A stretch of DNA of 64,000 nucleotides from Ginsengibacter sp963792025 (GCA_963792025.1 CAWBUS010000012.1:434001-498000), one strand, 5' to 3'; counted from the first letter of the stretch, positions 55,154-64,000 are shown. Notes: generated by a model from the letters alone, not told the origin. Numbers and translations: made by a program.

Positions 55154-56350
55154 TTACACCTTCACATAAATTTTCTTTTTATCCATCCACCAAACGATCA
55201 GCCACAAGAAAGTGATCATGCAAAGTGCATACAATAAGGAACCGTTTTTTAAATTGTAAGGAAATATTGGTTTGCAAATATGTTCGTAAAACCATCCGAA
55301 TGGGGTCGTGTAAATTTGTTTTCCGGTTAAGTCAGTTTCGGTTGTAGGAATTCTGATGAGTGCCAATGCACGCGGCAAAAATCCACTTAATACAAAAATG
55401 AAAAGCGGGTTCTTTCCAAACACATCAAAGAATTTGGTAAGCCATCCTTTTTTATGTTTCAGTTCAATTATGTAAATCATCACCGCCAGAATAACCATTG
55501 CTAACCCTGTAGTGTACACGACAAAAGAGCTCGTCCATATTTTTTTGTTAATGGGAAAAACCATATCCCATGTATAGCCTGCAAAAAGAAATATAGCCCC
55601 TGCAACAAATAAGCCGTTAACCATCTCAGGTGTTTTGCCCTTTTTAATTATATAGTCGCCAATAAGGTATCCAAAAATTACCTGTACAATAGCACCAAAT
55701 AAACTCATGAACCCTTCGGGATCAAATGCAATAGGATGTCCATTGAATGATTCGCCATGATACATGTGCGCTTCTCCTAAAATGACTTTATCTACATTCG
55801 TACCAAACCAGCCGGTTAAACTAAACGGATCGGCTGGATTACCAGCTACACATAAAAACCAATAACCCAACAGTATTACGCAGCCAATAACGAAGGCGCC
55901 GCGGATCTTAAAAAAATAAATAATTATTGAAGCAAAAAAATAAGCCAATGCTATCCGCTGCAATACACCCAGGATTCTCACGCCGGCAGGATGGCCTTCG
56001 TTGTCAACATAACTCCATTGCTTAAATATGAGATGGTTATCATCCCATTTTACAAATGGCATCCAGTTAAGAAAGAGTCCGATAAGAAAAATAAGCAGCG
56101 TTCTTTTGATAATTTTTTTCCAAAATACTGAAGGCCCTGCAACAACAAGCCTTGGCATAACAAAAGCCAGCGCATTGCCAACGGCAAAAAGAAAAAAAGG
56201 AAAAACGATATCTGTAGGTGTAACACCATGCCAGGGCGAATGATCTAACGGTGCATAAATATGTTCCCAACTACCCGGATTATTTACCATTATCATCAGG
56301 CATACGGTAGCACCGCGAAAAACATCAAGCGAGTAGAATCTTTCTTTCAT
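55154..56350 (-). CDS. DUF5009 / heparan-alpha-glucosaminide acetyltransferase-like membrane protein
   Basis: A 398-residue multi-spanning protein (about 10-11 helices) beginning MKERFYSLDVFRGATVCLMI, the conserved start of this acyltransferase family. It has NNPGSWEHIYAPLDHSPWHG, where a conserved His may be catalytic, and DIVFPFFLFAVGNALAF. Members may acetylate surface sugars, but bacterial function is unproven. Not clearly linked to a neighbouring gene. Confidence 0.87.
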   Translation of the reverse strand: MKERFYSLDVFRGATVCLMIMVNNPGSWEHIYAPLDHSPWHGVTPTDIVFPFFLFAVGNALAFVMPRLVVAGPSVFWKKIIKRTLLIFLIGLFLNWMPFVKWDDNHLIFKQWSYVDNEGHPAGVRILGVLQRIALAYFFASIIIYFFKIRGAFVIGCVILLGYWFLCVAGNPADPFSLTGWFGTNVDKVILGEAHMYHGESFNGHPIAFDPEGFMSLFGAIVQVIFGYLIGDYIIKKGKTPEMVNGLFVAGAIFLFAGYTWDMVFPINKKIWTSSFVVYTTGLAMVILAVMIYIIELKHKKGWLTKFFDVFGKNPLFIFVLSGFLPRALALIRIPTTETDLTGKQIYTTPFGWFYEHICKPIFPYNLKNGSLLYALCMITFLWLIVWWMDKKKIYVKV

Positions 56351-56434
56351 TAATCTGATATTTTAGAAAACGAATGTTCATAAATGTACACCGAATTAGA
56401 TGAGTATACATGCTCATATTATTGGCACTCATTA

Positions 56435-56466
56435 TTGATAAAACAAACTGATTGCATTTATCTTTA
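56435..56466 (+). promoter_or_regulatory. Promoter for the OxyR-like gene
   Basis: TTG (56435-56437) and, 21 bases on, TATCTTTA (56459-56466). The GTG at 56486 follows by 19 bases. This shows that the ATG at 56384 lies upstream of the promoter and is not the start. Confidence 0.5.
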
Positions 56467-56485
56467 CATAGACAAAATCTATATT

Positions 56486-57427
56486 GTGAACATACAGCAT
56501 TTGAAATATATAATGGAAGTTGATACGCACCGTCACTTCGCAAAGGCGGCTGAAAAGTGTTTCGTAACGCAGCCTACACTCAGTATGATGATACAAAAAC
56601 TCGAAGAAGAATTGGGCGTAAAAATTTTTGACAGGAGCAAACAGCCTGTTGTACCTACAGAAGCCGGTGAAGTGATTATTAAACAAGCAAAAATAATTTT
56701 GCAGGAAGCCGATAAAATGAAGCTAATTGTTGATGAGCTTAAGGGCGAGATAAAGGGAACTTTGAGACTTGGTATTATCCCGACTGTTGCACCTTATCTC
56801 TTGCCATTATTCTTAAATTCATTTTTAAAAAAATATCCCCTCTTAAAATTTAAGATTGTAGAATTTACTACCGAACAGATTATTGAAAAGTTGAAAAACC
56901 ACCAGTTAGACGCCGGTATTTTGGCTACACCACTTAATAATGATGCCCTGAAAGAGCAACCTCTTTATTATGAACAATTTGTTGTGTATGCGTCCAGCAA
57001 TGAAACATTAATGAAGAAAAAATTCTTAATTCCAAACGACATTGATATTAATCATTTGTGGTTGCTCGAGGAAGGTCATTGCCTGAGAACACAAATCTTA
57101 AACTTATGCGAGTTAAGAAAGAAAGGATTGAAAACGAGCAACCTTGAGTATGAAGCAGGAAGTATAGAAACATTAAAAAAAATGGTGGATATGAACAATG
57201 GAATTACCATACTGCCAGAACTTGCCTTGAATGAATTAAGTGCAAAAGACAAAAAATCCGTTAGGCATTTTAAGCCTCCGGTACCTGTTCGCGAAATAAG
57301 CATTGTTACCTACAGGCATTTTGTAAAGCAAAGAGTGATTGATGTATTGAAGGAAGTGGTTTGTAATTCCGTTCCAAAAGAAATGTTATCAGCCAAAAGA
57401 AAACAAGTTGCAAAAATTGAAATTTGA
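56486..57427 (+). CDS. oxyR: OxyR-like LysR-family transcriptional regulator
   Basis: A 313-residue LysR regulator. Start is GTG 56486 (VNIQHLKYIMEVDTHRHFAK), matching the family N-terminus; the longer ATG frame was rejected. The helix-turn-helix covers about residues 1-60 (AAEKCFVTQPTLSMMIQKLE). The effector domain has LRLGIIPTVAPYLLPLFLNS, and the Cys in EEGHCLRTQILNLCELR corresponds to the redox pair of OxyR, so hydrogen-peroxide sensing is likely. No catalase or peroxiredoxin gene lies in the window. It is convergent with the YCII gene (29 bases apart). Confidence 0.9.
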   Translation: MNIQHLKYIMEVDTHRHFAKAAEKCFVTQPTLSMMIQKLEEELGVKIFDRSKQPVVPTEAGEVIIKQAKIILQEADKMKLIVDELKGEIKGTLRLGIIPTVAPYLLPLFLNSFLKKYPLLKFKIVEFTTEQIIEKLKNHQLDAGILATPLNNDALKEQPLYYEQFVVYASSNETLMKKKFLIPNDIDINHLWLLEEGHCLRTQILNLCELRKKGLKTSNLEYEAGSIETLKKMVDMNNGITILPELALNELSAKDKKSVRHFKPPVPVREISIVTYRHFVKQRVIDVLKEVVCNSVPKEMLSAKRKQVAKIEI

Positions 57428-57456
57428 AAACGTCAACCAGTCAAATTTTTCGTTTG

Positions 57457-57918
57457 TCAAAATTTCAATTTTTGAATTTTATCATGAATTGGAAGTATCT
57501 CCTGCAGAGATGCCGACCCGTACCATAAATACATTTCCGGCTCAAGAAGTTTTGCCTGAATGGCAGGATCGGTGTTCAAAAGTTTTTTTGCCTCTTCAAA
57601 AGTGGAAACATTTAAAACAAATAACCCACGATAATTATTATCATTGGTGCCGAATGGTCCGGCCAAAACTAAATCGCCGTTTCTTGCAAGCCTTCCTATG
57701 TTATTGAGATGGCCGTGAAAAATTGAATCTTCGGCAACTTTAGTCACGGACGTATTACCACCTGTTTTAAGGAGAACGAGAATATAATTTTTCATTCCAT
57801 AATCATCTGCATGTAGCTTGTTCGCCAATACTGGATCATATTTTTCATCTGATGTTTGCGCATTCAATAATGAAAAGGAAAATATAAATATCAATAAAAA
57901 TGTAAAAGCTTTTTTCAT
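57457..57918 (-). CDS. Exported YCII-related domain protein
   Basis: A 153-residue protein with a signal peptide (cleaved near LLNAQ, residue 21) and a YCII-type ferredoxin-like domain: YILVLLKTGGNTS, FHGHLNNIGRLARNGDLVLA (with the conserved His and the Gly-rich GPFG that follows), GLFVLNVSTFEEAKKLLNTD. YCII proteins are related to small-molecule dehydrochlorinases, but function is unknown in most cases. A signal peptide on this domain is common in Bacteroidota. Confidence 0.85.
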   Translation of the reverse strand: MKKAFTFLLIFIFSFSLLNAQTSDEKYDPVLANKLHADDYGMKNYILVLLKTGGNTSVTKVAEDSIFHGHLNNIGRLARNGDLVLAGPFGTNDNNYRGLFVLNVSTFEEAKKLLNTDPAIQAKLLEPEMYLWYGSASLQEILPIHDKIQKLKF

Positions 57919-57978
57919 AAATTTTTTGTTTATTATGGGCTAGAAAAAATATGTTGTTATAAAATATTCCAGGCATAG

Positions 57979-59185
57979 TTAATTAACCAAATAATCCATG
58001 CATTTAAATGTTTCAACATTGTTCATGTACCATTCCCACCGCTGCATTCCGCCAATTATCCAATTTATTTTATAACCTTTTTTTGTAAGTCCATCGGCAA
58101 ATTCCAGTCCGTCAATACCATTTTCAGAAACAAAAACGTAAGCATGTTTTTTATCGGGAAATTGTTTTGCAAACAGCTGGGTTCCTTTACCTGCAAAAAA
58201 ATTAACTGCATCTTTTAAATGCCTGTAATTGTATTTTGCTCCTTCCGTTATTTTATTAAATATTGTGTCGTGACGAAGATCAATGATTTTTGAATCAGCC
58301 ATTTTATTCACAAAACGAAGAAGGTGTTATAAAATTTATTGCGCTATTCATTTTAAGAAATTTATTCGTGGCACTATTCATATTTTCATTCACAATATAT
58401 TCATATAATAAATTTATATTCCCAACCAGGTAGGCAACATTTTGTATTCCTTTTTTAGTAAGCCAATTCGCCAACTCCGCTGCTCCGTAGTTAGTATTGT
58501 TATATAACACCACCGGGCTGTTATTGTCCTTTTTTACGAGTTCAAGAATTTTTAAAGAATCGGCATAATTAAAGTTTACAGCATTCCTGAGTGCGGGGAA
58601 ATATTTATAAAATGTGATGTTAAGAGAATCCCAGAAAAACCTGGGAGTATTACTAACGTTGACGAGTATAGGATTTTTATTTGCTAATAATTCATCGATC
58701 AATTCAGCTGATGACATGTTCTTATAATTAATGCTGGTTTGATATAAATCATTTTCGAAAGGTTTAACCTCGCTGTATCTTCTAAAAAATTCTGTCATAC
58801 CGCCACGGGTATTATTGATATGCTCAAAACCGCTATCTAAAAGTAAGTTGGAGACTACGCGGCTTCTGTAACTGTGCGAACAAATCACATAAATATCTTT
58901 ATCTCTGTAATTGTCTAACTGGTGCACGTTGGACGGATCTTTTCTGAAATCCTGCAATGGGATATTTATAGCTCCTTTAATATGGCCGATATTTGATTGC
59001 TGGTAAGTTAAACTGGAATCATAAAATTCTCCTTTGGTTCTTACATCCAAAACAATCATATTGGTGTCCTGTTTCTCCAGCCGCTGCAATAATTCGGGAA
59101 GCGTTACTTCAGTATAGCTCTTTTGGGATTTGACTAATAAAAAGATGCAACAAAAAAATACGGTGGCAGTTATTGGCTTATACAT
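57979..59185 (-). pseudogene. Exported protein with three rhodanese domains, frameshifted
   Basis: The frame from ATG 59185 has a signal peptide and two rhodanese-like domains: the first with VICSHSYRSR (active Cys) and the second with VVLYNNTNYGAAELANWLTK, lacking the Cys. It ends NFITPSSFCE-stop at 58304. Removing one T from the TTTT run at 58312-58315 (minus strand) gives ITPSSFVNKMADSKIIDLRH and joins it to a third domain (to 57979), which has VFVSENGIDGLEFADGLTKK and also lacks a Cys. The corrected protein is about 402 residues. The overlapping second frame has no good start of its own. A sulfur carrier or redox role in the periplasm is possible; only the first domain looks active. Confidence 0.78.
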
Positions 59186-59308
59186 GTTGCCCTTTTAAAG
59201 TGTGAGAAGATATAGCTAAACTAATATTCGCAACTCATAAATTATTACCGCCTGTAAAAAAAGTGAGGTGATTTTTAATAATAGATGATGACGGATTCTG
59301 TAATCCGT

Positions 59309-59899
59309 TCACTGGTATGAAGACACTAATTGACTAATCTCCTGCAGATATTCCTGTTTCTTATGTTCGCGGTTCTTCTTGCCAAATTCAGTAAAGTAAT
59401 GATGTTTTTCAAGGAATTTCTTTTGAATTTTATTCCATTCCTTTTCATCGTGTAAATGATTGTAGATTTTCATTTCTTCAAAAAGTGAATTGCTTATTTT
59501 ATGAAAATCGTTGCGGCCGAGATAGTCGAGGTCGGCATCGCAAATTATCTCTTCCAAAAGATTATGCGGTGTTTGCGGAATTTTAGTTGCTGCAATCATT
59601 CCGCACACAGTTTCTATTTCTTTATCATTATAACCATAGGCAGGTAAATTTTTCCTTACCATTTCGCAGCCTTTATCTTCATGGTCTTTATACTTTGTTG
59701 TAAAACCGGCATCATGATATAAAATAGCTATTCTTAAAAGTTTTAAGTTTTCTTCGGATATATTTTCCGACGCGGCAATTTTCAATGCGGCGTCAAGTAC
59801 ATCAAGTGTATGATGCAAGCCATGATAGGAAAGATTACCAGGCAGTTGTTCTTTAAGATACTGCAGGATAAATTTTTCTTCGGGAGACTTTGTTTGCAA
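59309..59899 (-). CDS. HD domain phosphohydrolase-like protein
   Basis: A 196-residue cytoplasmic HD-superfamily protein. The metal ligands appear as LSYHGLHHTLDVLD, ILYHDAGFTTKYKDHEDKG and CDADLDYLGRNDF. The family hydrolyses phosphodiester or phosphomonoester bonds in nucleotides; the substrate is unknown. The HD pair and late Asp are all kept. Monocistronic, with 123 bases to the rhodanese gene. Confidence 0.87.
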   Translation of the reverse strand: MQTKSPEEKFILQYLKEQLPGNLSYHGLHHTLDVLDAALKIAASENISEENLKLLRIAILYHDAGFTTKYKDHEDKGCEMVRKNLPAYGYNDKEIETVCGMIAATKIPQTPHNLLEEIICDADLDYLGRNDFHKISNSLFEEMKIYNHLHDEKEWNKIQKKFLEKHHYFTEFGKKNREHKKQEYLQEISQLVSSYQ

Positions 59900-59975
59900 T
59901 GCCTTGTGATTTTAAGATAGCTTTTTACTACAAAACGATTTCCACAATATAATTATTATAAAATTTTAATCATAA

Positions 59976-61401
59976 CTACTTTTCACCCGCTGTATTTATG
60001 TCATTCCAAAAATCAGTGCGAAAAAGATTTACCGGTAGTCCTTCTTTGCTAAACACTGACGGGACTGAAAAATTAGTAAAATCAAAACGAACAGCCACGG
60101 GATCCGCAATATTTTTATTAAATACAATAATTGTGCTCCTCTTAATTTTTGCCGTCGCGGGAAGAAAAACTTTATCTGCTCCTGAAATATAAAACCCTTT
60201 TATTGTATCGCCTTTATTTATTAAACCATTCTCCGCATTCTTAAAGTCTATTGTAATTTTTCCTTTATCTATCTGCATACTTTTAAACATAGGAAATTTA
60301 TAAACGATACCTTTCTTGCCATAGTTTTCTGCCAGGGCAAGGTTGGCCAACCTGGTACCAACATCTTTTTTATCTGTGGGATGAATATTGTTTATATCAG
60401 CGATGTGATCATCGATAATAACCATACCTGTGTTAGGTACTGCTAATGTTTTTGTTTGAGCTTCCTTTAATAAGGCGCCCGAAATATTATTACCATAACC
60501 CGCAAAAGAAGCGATCTGCACAAAATAAAAAGGAAAATCTTTTTGCCAGGCTTTCCGCCATGCTGTTATCATCGTTGAAAATAAGTTTTCGTAAGTTGAT
60601 GCATGCTCAACGTTTGCTTCGCCCTGGTACCATATTGCGCCGGCAATGTTATAATTGGTTATTGGATAAATCATCGCGTTGTAACACGCGGCAACTCTTA
60701 TAGGACCCCACGGAATTACTTTCAATTCATCTGCAACTTTTTTTATGACCGCGTTACTGTCTATTGCCTGTTTGGGCGTCCACACCTCGGCGGGAGTTCC
60801 CCCCCAATCTGATTCGATCAGGCCGACAGGAACATCAAGTGTTCCCTCTAATTTTTGACCAAAAAAATAACCTGCCAGGCTAAATTTCTTCATTTCATCA
60901 GGATTGCATACAACCCAATGGCCCTTGGTATCATCCTGCGGGTACAGGGCCGTTAGCCTTGGTATATGAAATAGACGAATGCTTTTATTGGAGGAATTGT
61001 CAGCATCGGATGCATATTGTTTTATTCCCCAGTTGTAATTCATTTCCATATTACTTTGTCCGCTGCATATCCACACTTCTCCAATTAATACATCGCCTAT
61101 AACTACTTTGTTACTTCCTTTCAAAGTAACTTCATAAGGGCCGCCCGCTACCGGCGTTTTAATTGAAATCTATCCATTTGCCATCGGGATTGCCAATCGT
61201 TTTGTAAGTGGCAGTATCCCACCCGGTGCTAACTGTAATTTTTTCACTTGGATCGCACCAGCCCCATAATTTAACTTCACTTTGTTGCTGCAATACCATA
61301 TGGTCGCCAATTACAGCAGGTAAGCGCACCTCTCCGTTTGCATTCAAAAGCGTAAGGAAGCAACAAGTGATTACAAAAAAAACAATCGCAGGTTTTTTCA
61401 T
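59976..61401 (-). pseudogene. Secreted sialate O-acetylesterase-like protein, frameshifted
   Basis: Frame one (ATG 61401) has a signal peptide and the N-terminal EVRLPAVIGDHMVLQQQSEV, then runs to NPDGKWIDFN-stop at 61159. The neighbouring frame continues KTPVAGGPYEVTLKGSNKVV and the SGNH-hydrolase core GEVWICSGQSNMEM (Ser), GAIWYQGEANVEHAS and DDHIADINNIHPTDK (Asp/His). Removing one base at about 61171 gives GKWMISIKTPVAGG. The corrected protein is about 475 residues. Such enzymes remove acetyl groups from sialic acids or plant glycans. No sialidase gene lies nearby, so the target is uncertain. Confidence 0.83.
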
Positions 61402-61431
61402 ATTAAATCATTTGTATAAAAAAAATTTTAG

Positions 61432-63321
61432 TTACCCTTTTTCACTTAATTCAAGCCATCTCATTTCTTTTTTGTCAAGAAGTACAATTATCTCGCTAAC
61501 TCTTTCGGCAGTCGCTTGCAATTTCTCAAAATCTAAAGTACCATTATTCATTTTTACTTCCAGTAGTTTTTTTTCTTTTTCTAAAGCGGGAATTTCTCTT
61601 TCCAATTGTTCAAATTCATTTTTTTCTTTGAAGGTAAATTTTGGATTGGCGCTGTTGGTATTTTTAGATTTTATTTTCTCATTGTTGTTTGTAACAGCTA
61701 CTGAAGGCTTTGGCCGGTTTTCTTCTAAGAGTTTCCACGTTCTATATTGCGAGTAATTGCCGGGGAAATCTTTAATTTCTCCATTACCTTCAAACGCGAA
61801 AATGTGATCCACTAACCGATCCATAAAATACCTGTCGTGACTGACAATTATTATACAGCCGGGAAAATCCTGTAAAAACTCTTCAAGTGTGCGAAGCGTT
61901 TGTAGATCTAAATCGTTTGTTGGTTCATCCAGTACCAAAAAGTTTGGGTTGCGAAAAAGAATACTTAAAAGATGTAATCTCCGTTTTTCACCGCCACTTA
62001 GTTTACTTAACGGAGTAAACTGTTGTTGTGCAGTAAAGCCGAATTTTTCCATGAATTGCGTTGCGCTTATTTTGCTTCCATCTGCCAGCGGAAAAAATTC
62101 TGCAAAATCTTTTACATATTCGATTGCTCTTTTGTCTTCTTTGTATTGCAAACCCTCCTGCGCAAAATTTCCAAATACAACTGTATCTCCGTGGTTAATT
62201 TTACCACTATCAGGTGGTATAATGTTAAGCGCTACTTTTAAGAAAGTTGACTTCCCCGTTCCATTCTTGCCAACAATACCTATGCGTTCTCCTTTTTTAA
62301 ACGTATAGTCAAATCCTTTCATTATAACTTTATCTCCATAAGATTTGTACACCTTCTTCATCTCCAAAACTTTGCCTCCAAGCCGCGTCATTTTCACCTG
62401 TAATGATACTTCGGCAATCTCTTTTTTCTGACTGACTCTTTCTTCTACCTCCACGAAAGCATCCTGCCGGCTTTTGGATTTTGTAGTACGTGCTTTGGGT
62501 TGTTTACGCATCCATTCCAGCTCTTTTCTAAATATATTTTTGTCCTTTAAAAGCTCGCTTTGCTGAACTTCTAGCCTTAAGGATTTCTGCTCCAAAAAAT
62601 AATCATAGTCACCAGTGTAAACGTACAATTTTTCATCATCAAGCTCTACAATTTCATTACAAACCGTATCTAAGAAATAACGATCATGGGTAACAAGCAA
62701 CAATGTACTTTTATTAGTTGCCAAAAAGTTTTCGAGCCATTCTATCATCTCCACGTCCAGGTGATTGGTAGGCTCATCCAGTATAAGCAAACATTTGCCT
62801 TCGTGAAGTTGAGCTTCGATCAGGGCCTGTGCCAATGCCACCCGTTTTCTTTGTCCCCCACTTAAATTCATTACTTTTTCATTCAGGCGATGAAGATTTA
62901 ATTTACCAAGAATTTGCTTTAAGTCACTTTCAAAGCTCCAGGCATTCGCTTCCGTGAGTTCGGTAACGAGCTCGCTTATACGATGTTCATCATGGCTTTC
63001 GTTTTCCAGCAACATTTCATATTCTTTTACAATGCGCACTACCGGGTTATCAATGTTTAAGATATTATCCCAAATAGACAGGTCGTTTTCAAAAGCAGTT
63101 TCCTGCTGCAGCATAATAACCTTTACGTCTTTATGCACCCAAACTGTTCCGCTGTCGGCAGTATCCTGGCCGGCAATTATTTTCAAAAGTGTAGACTTAC
63201 CACTACCGTTGCGGGCCACAAAAGCAATTTTATCCCCTTCTTCCACATGAAAACTAATATTGCTAAAAAGCTTTCTAATGCCAAATGATTTACTTAAATT
63301 TTCTATCGAAGCATAATGCAT
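61432..63321 (-). CDS. ABC-F family ATPase (Uup-like)
   Basis: A 629-residue soluble protein with two ATP-binding domains and no membrane part. Motifs: Walker A GSGKST and GTGKST; signatures LSGGQRKRVALAQAL and LSGGEKRRLHLL; Walker B with DEPTNHLD and DEPTNDLD. A charged linker (about 245-310) joins them, and a C-terminal coiled coil (about 555-629) is typical of Uup. Uup-like proteins bind ribosomes or DNA and act in translation or repair. Antibiotic-resistance ABC-Fs lack this tail, so that role is less likely. The -7 box ends four bases before the ATG. Confidence 0.92.
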   Translation of the reverse strand: MHYASIENLSKSFGIRKLFSNISFHVEEGDKIAFVARNGSGKSTLLKIIAGQDTADSGTVWVHKDVKVIMLQQETAFENDLSIWDNILNIDNPVVRIVKEYEMLLENESHDEHRISELVTELTEANAWSFESDLKQILGKLNLHRLNEKVMNLSGGQRKRVALAQALIEAQLHEGKCLLILDEPTNHLDVEMIEWLENFLATNKSTLLLVTHDRYFLDTVCNEIVELDDEKLYVYTGDYDYFLEQKSLRLEVQQSELLKDKNIFRKELEWMRKQPKARTTKSKSRQDAFVEVEERVSQKKEIAEVSLQVKMTRLGGKVLEMKKVYKSYGDKVIMKGFDYTFKKGERIGIVGKNGTGKSTFLKVALNIIPPDSGKINHGDTVVFGNFAQEGLQYKEDKRAIEYVKDFAEFFPLADGSKISATQFMEKFGFTAQQQFTPLSKLSGGEKRRLHLLSILFRNPNFLVLDEPTNDLDLQTLRTLEEFLQDFPGCIIIVSHDRYFMDRLVDHIFAFEGNGEIKDFPGNYSQYRTWKLLEENRPKPSVAVTNNNEKIKSKNTNSANPKFTFKEKNEFEQLEREIPALEKEKKLLEVKMNNGTLDFEKLQATAERVSEIIVLLDKKEMRWLELSEKG

Positions 63322-63325
63322 GGCG

Positions 63326-63333
63326 CGAAGGTA
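63326..63333 (-). promoter_or_regulatory. -7 promoter box for the ABC-F gene
   Basis: Minus-strand TACCTTCG, four bases upstream of the ATG; the transcript is probably leaderless. Confidence 0.6.
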
Positions 63334-63526
63334 GTTGACCGTTTGAGGTAATTAAAATCTAAATTAAAAAATAATATTGCATCCGGTTGGCGGGGTTATT
63401 TTTTAATGGCTCATTTATATAAATTCATGGGTAGAAATAAATATCGGTCTCACTTTTAGTTCTACGAAAACGATAAATCAGAACATTATTTCGCCTTTGA
63501 TACAACGTAATAACATTTTTTAGACA

Positions 63527-63660
63527 GGGATAGTCTTTTCATACTCTCCTCATACTCTATCTATGCCTTTGCTATGCTCCATCCATGCACTATCTATATA
63601 CCTTGTCCCGAAATGACTAGTCCTAAACTAACTATCCTGGCTATTTCGAATACCTGACAA
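63527..63660. other. Unexplained intergenic stretch with CTATC/CCATG-like words
   Basis: Between the ABC-F gene and the last gene (63322-63792) no frame or RNA gene was seen. Within it, about 63541-63600 is full of near-repeats such as CATACTCT, CTATCTATG, CTATG and CCATCCATG. GGGATAGT at about 63528-63535 and ACTATCC at about 63629-63635 are near-complementary, suggesting a long imperfect hairpin or a repeat boundary. Confidence 0.35.
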
Positions 63661-63765
63661 TACTAACCTTACGACATTTCCGTTTAGGTTACGGACTAAA
63701 ACGATTAATAACCACAAGCACATTTACCCGGTATTAACGTGCTATAAAAAAAGCCGATTGTTTAT

Positions 63766-63773
63766 TAACTTTG
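63766..63773 (+). promoter_or_regulatory. -7 promoter box for the hexapeptide acyltransferase gene
   Basis: TAACTTTG, a perfect consensus match, 19 bases before the ATG at 63793. Confidence 0.55.
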
Positions 63774-63792
63774 CGGCCACCCAAAAATTCAA

Positions 63793-64000
63793 ATGAATTA
63801 CTTTGTACATCCCACAGCAGTTATAGACGAAGGTTGCGAAATTGGTTCGGGAGTCAAAATCTGGCATTTCTCCCATATAATGCCCGGTTGCAAAATCGGT
63901 GACAATTGTAACATCGGGCAGAATGTAGTGGTATCACCCAAAGTTATTCTTGGTAAAAATGTCAGGGTTCAAAATAATGTTTCCATTTACGAAGGCGTTA
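63793..64000 (+). CDS. Left-handed beta-helix N-acetyltransferase, N-terminal part (window ends)
   Basis: The first 69 codons are present and the gene runs off the window. MNYFVHPTAVIDEGCEIGSG, VKIWHFSHIMPGCKIGDNCN and IGQNVVVSPKVILGKNVRVQ show hexapeptide repeats of a left-handed beta-helix. The opening resembles WbpD/WlbB, which acetylate UDP-3-amino sugar uronates for surface polysaccharides. That assignment is inference from the first turns only; a polysaccharide cluster may continue beyond 64000. Confidence 0.8.
   Translation, partial: MNYFVHPTAVIDEGCEIGSGVKIWHFSHIMPGCKIGDNCNIGQNVVVSPKVILGKNVRVQNNVSIYEGV

Noticed and set aside
56384..56485. ATG start of the LysR gene at 56384
   Set aside because: It precedes the promoter at 56435-56466 and adds 34 residues with no LysR homology; GTG 56486 gives the normal N-terminus.
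1..64000. tRNA, rRNA, tmRNA, CRISPR or prophage
   Set aside because: No tRNA T-loop signature in a cloverleaf context, no regularly spaced direct repeats and no phage or transposase genes were seen by eye; a covariance search could still find an RNA gene.

Overview
The window reads as chromosome of a Bacteroidota bacterium, most likely a member of the Chitinophagaceae or a close relative (inference from protein families, not a database match). Supporting signs are low GC, start sites that mostly lack Shine-Dalgarno sequences but carry the Bacteroidota -7 box TAnnTTTG (often as TAnnTTCG), a type IX secretion C-terminal sorting domain on an M1 peptidase, DUF4369-thioredoxin, DUF4136, DUF4286 and DUF5009 proteins, the small ribosomal protein bTHX, and a methionine synthase split into two adjacent genes.

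Layout. 0.1-8 kb is mainly translation and nucleotide genes on the plus strand: a PDZ protein, gatB, a TlpA-like lipoprotein, rplM-rpsI-rpsB-tsf and pyrH, then a membrane-anchored coiled-coil protein. 9-17 kb has a badly broken membrane gene, pdxH, bTHX, HU, xth, a DUF4286 protein, an RDD protein and the split metH. 17-21 kb is an ion-transport block on the minus strand: NhaD and CPA1 Na+/H+ antiporters and a cation diffusion facilitator. 21-30 kb holds a large glycosidase next to a short-chain dehydrogenase, a GHL10-type hydrolase, an AI-2E family permease, a radical SAM/SPASM enzyme and a lytic transglycosylase. 30-38 kb has the M1 peptidase, a GH25 lysozyme, a MerC / SCO1 / Fur-family metal cluster with a visible operator, an alpha/beta hydrolase, DUF4197 and an orphan OmpR-type regulator. 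38-52 kb has a large secreted protein with a possible clan CD peptidase-like end, an ABC exporter, lysS, a FAH / flavin reductase pair, a fatty-acid hydroxylase, envelope proteins, TIGR02757, a trans-sulfuration enzyme and an ACP phosphodiesterase-like protein. 52-64 kb has topoisomerase IB, an aldose epimerase, DUF5009, an OxyR-like LysR regulator, a triple rhodanese, an HD protein, a sialate O-acetylesterase, an ABC-F ATPase and the start of a hexapeptide acyltransferase.

No CRISPR array, prophage, insertion sequence, tRNA or rRNA was seen. The most striking points are these. (1) Single-base frameshifts occur in seven otherwise well-conserved genes, clustered at 9-19 kb and 58-61 kb; sequence or assembly error is the likeliest reading, recent decay the alternative. 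(2) A palindromic repeat is inserted in frame inside metH, and a relative of it lies in an intergenic region. (3) Several genes have their -7 box only 4-7 bases before the start codon, implying leaderless mRNAs. (4) The 739-residue secreted protein has a C-terminal His/Cys pair that looks like a caspase/gingipain/CHAT-type fold. (5) There is a Fur-type operator over the MerC promoter. (6) Two genes too short for usual ORF cut-offs, bTHX and a 50-residue membrane protein, each have their own promoter box.
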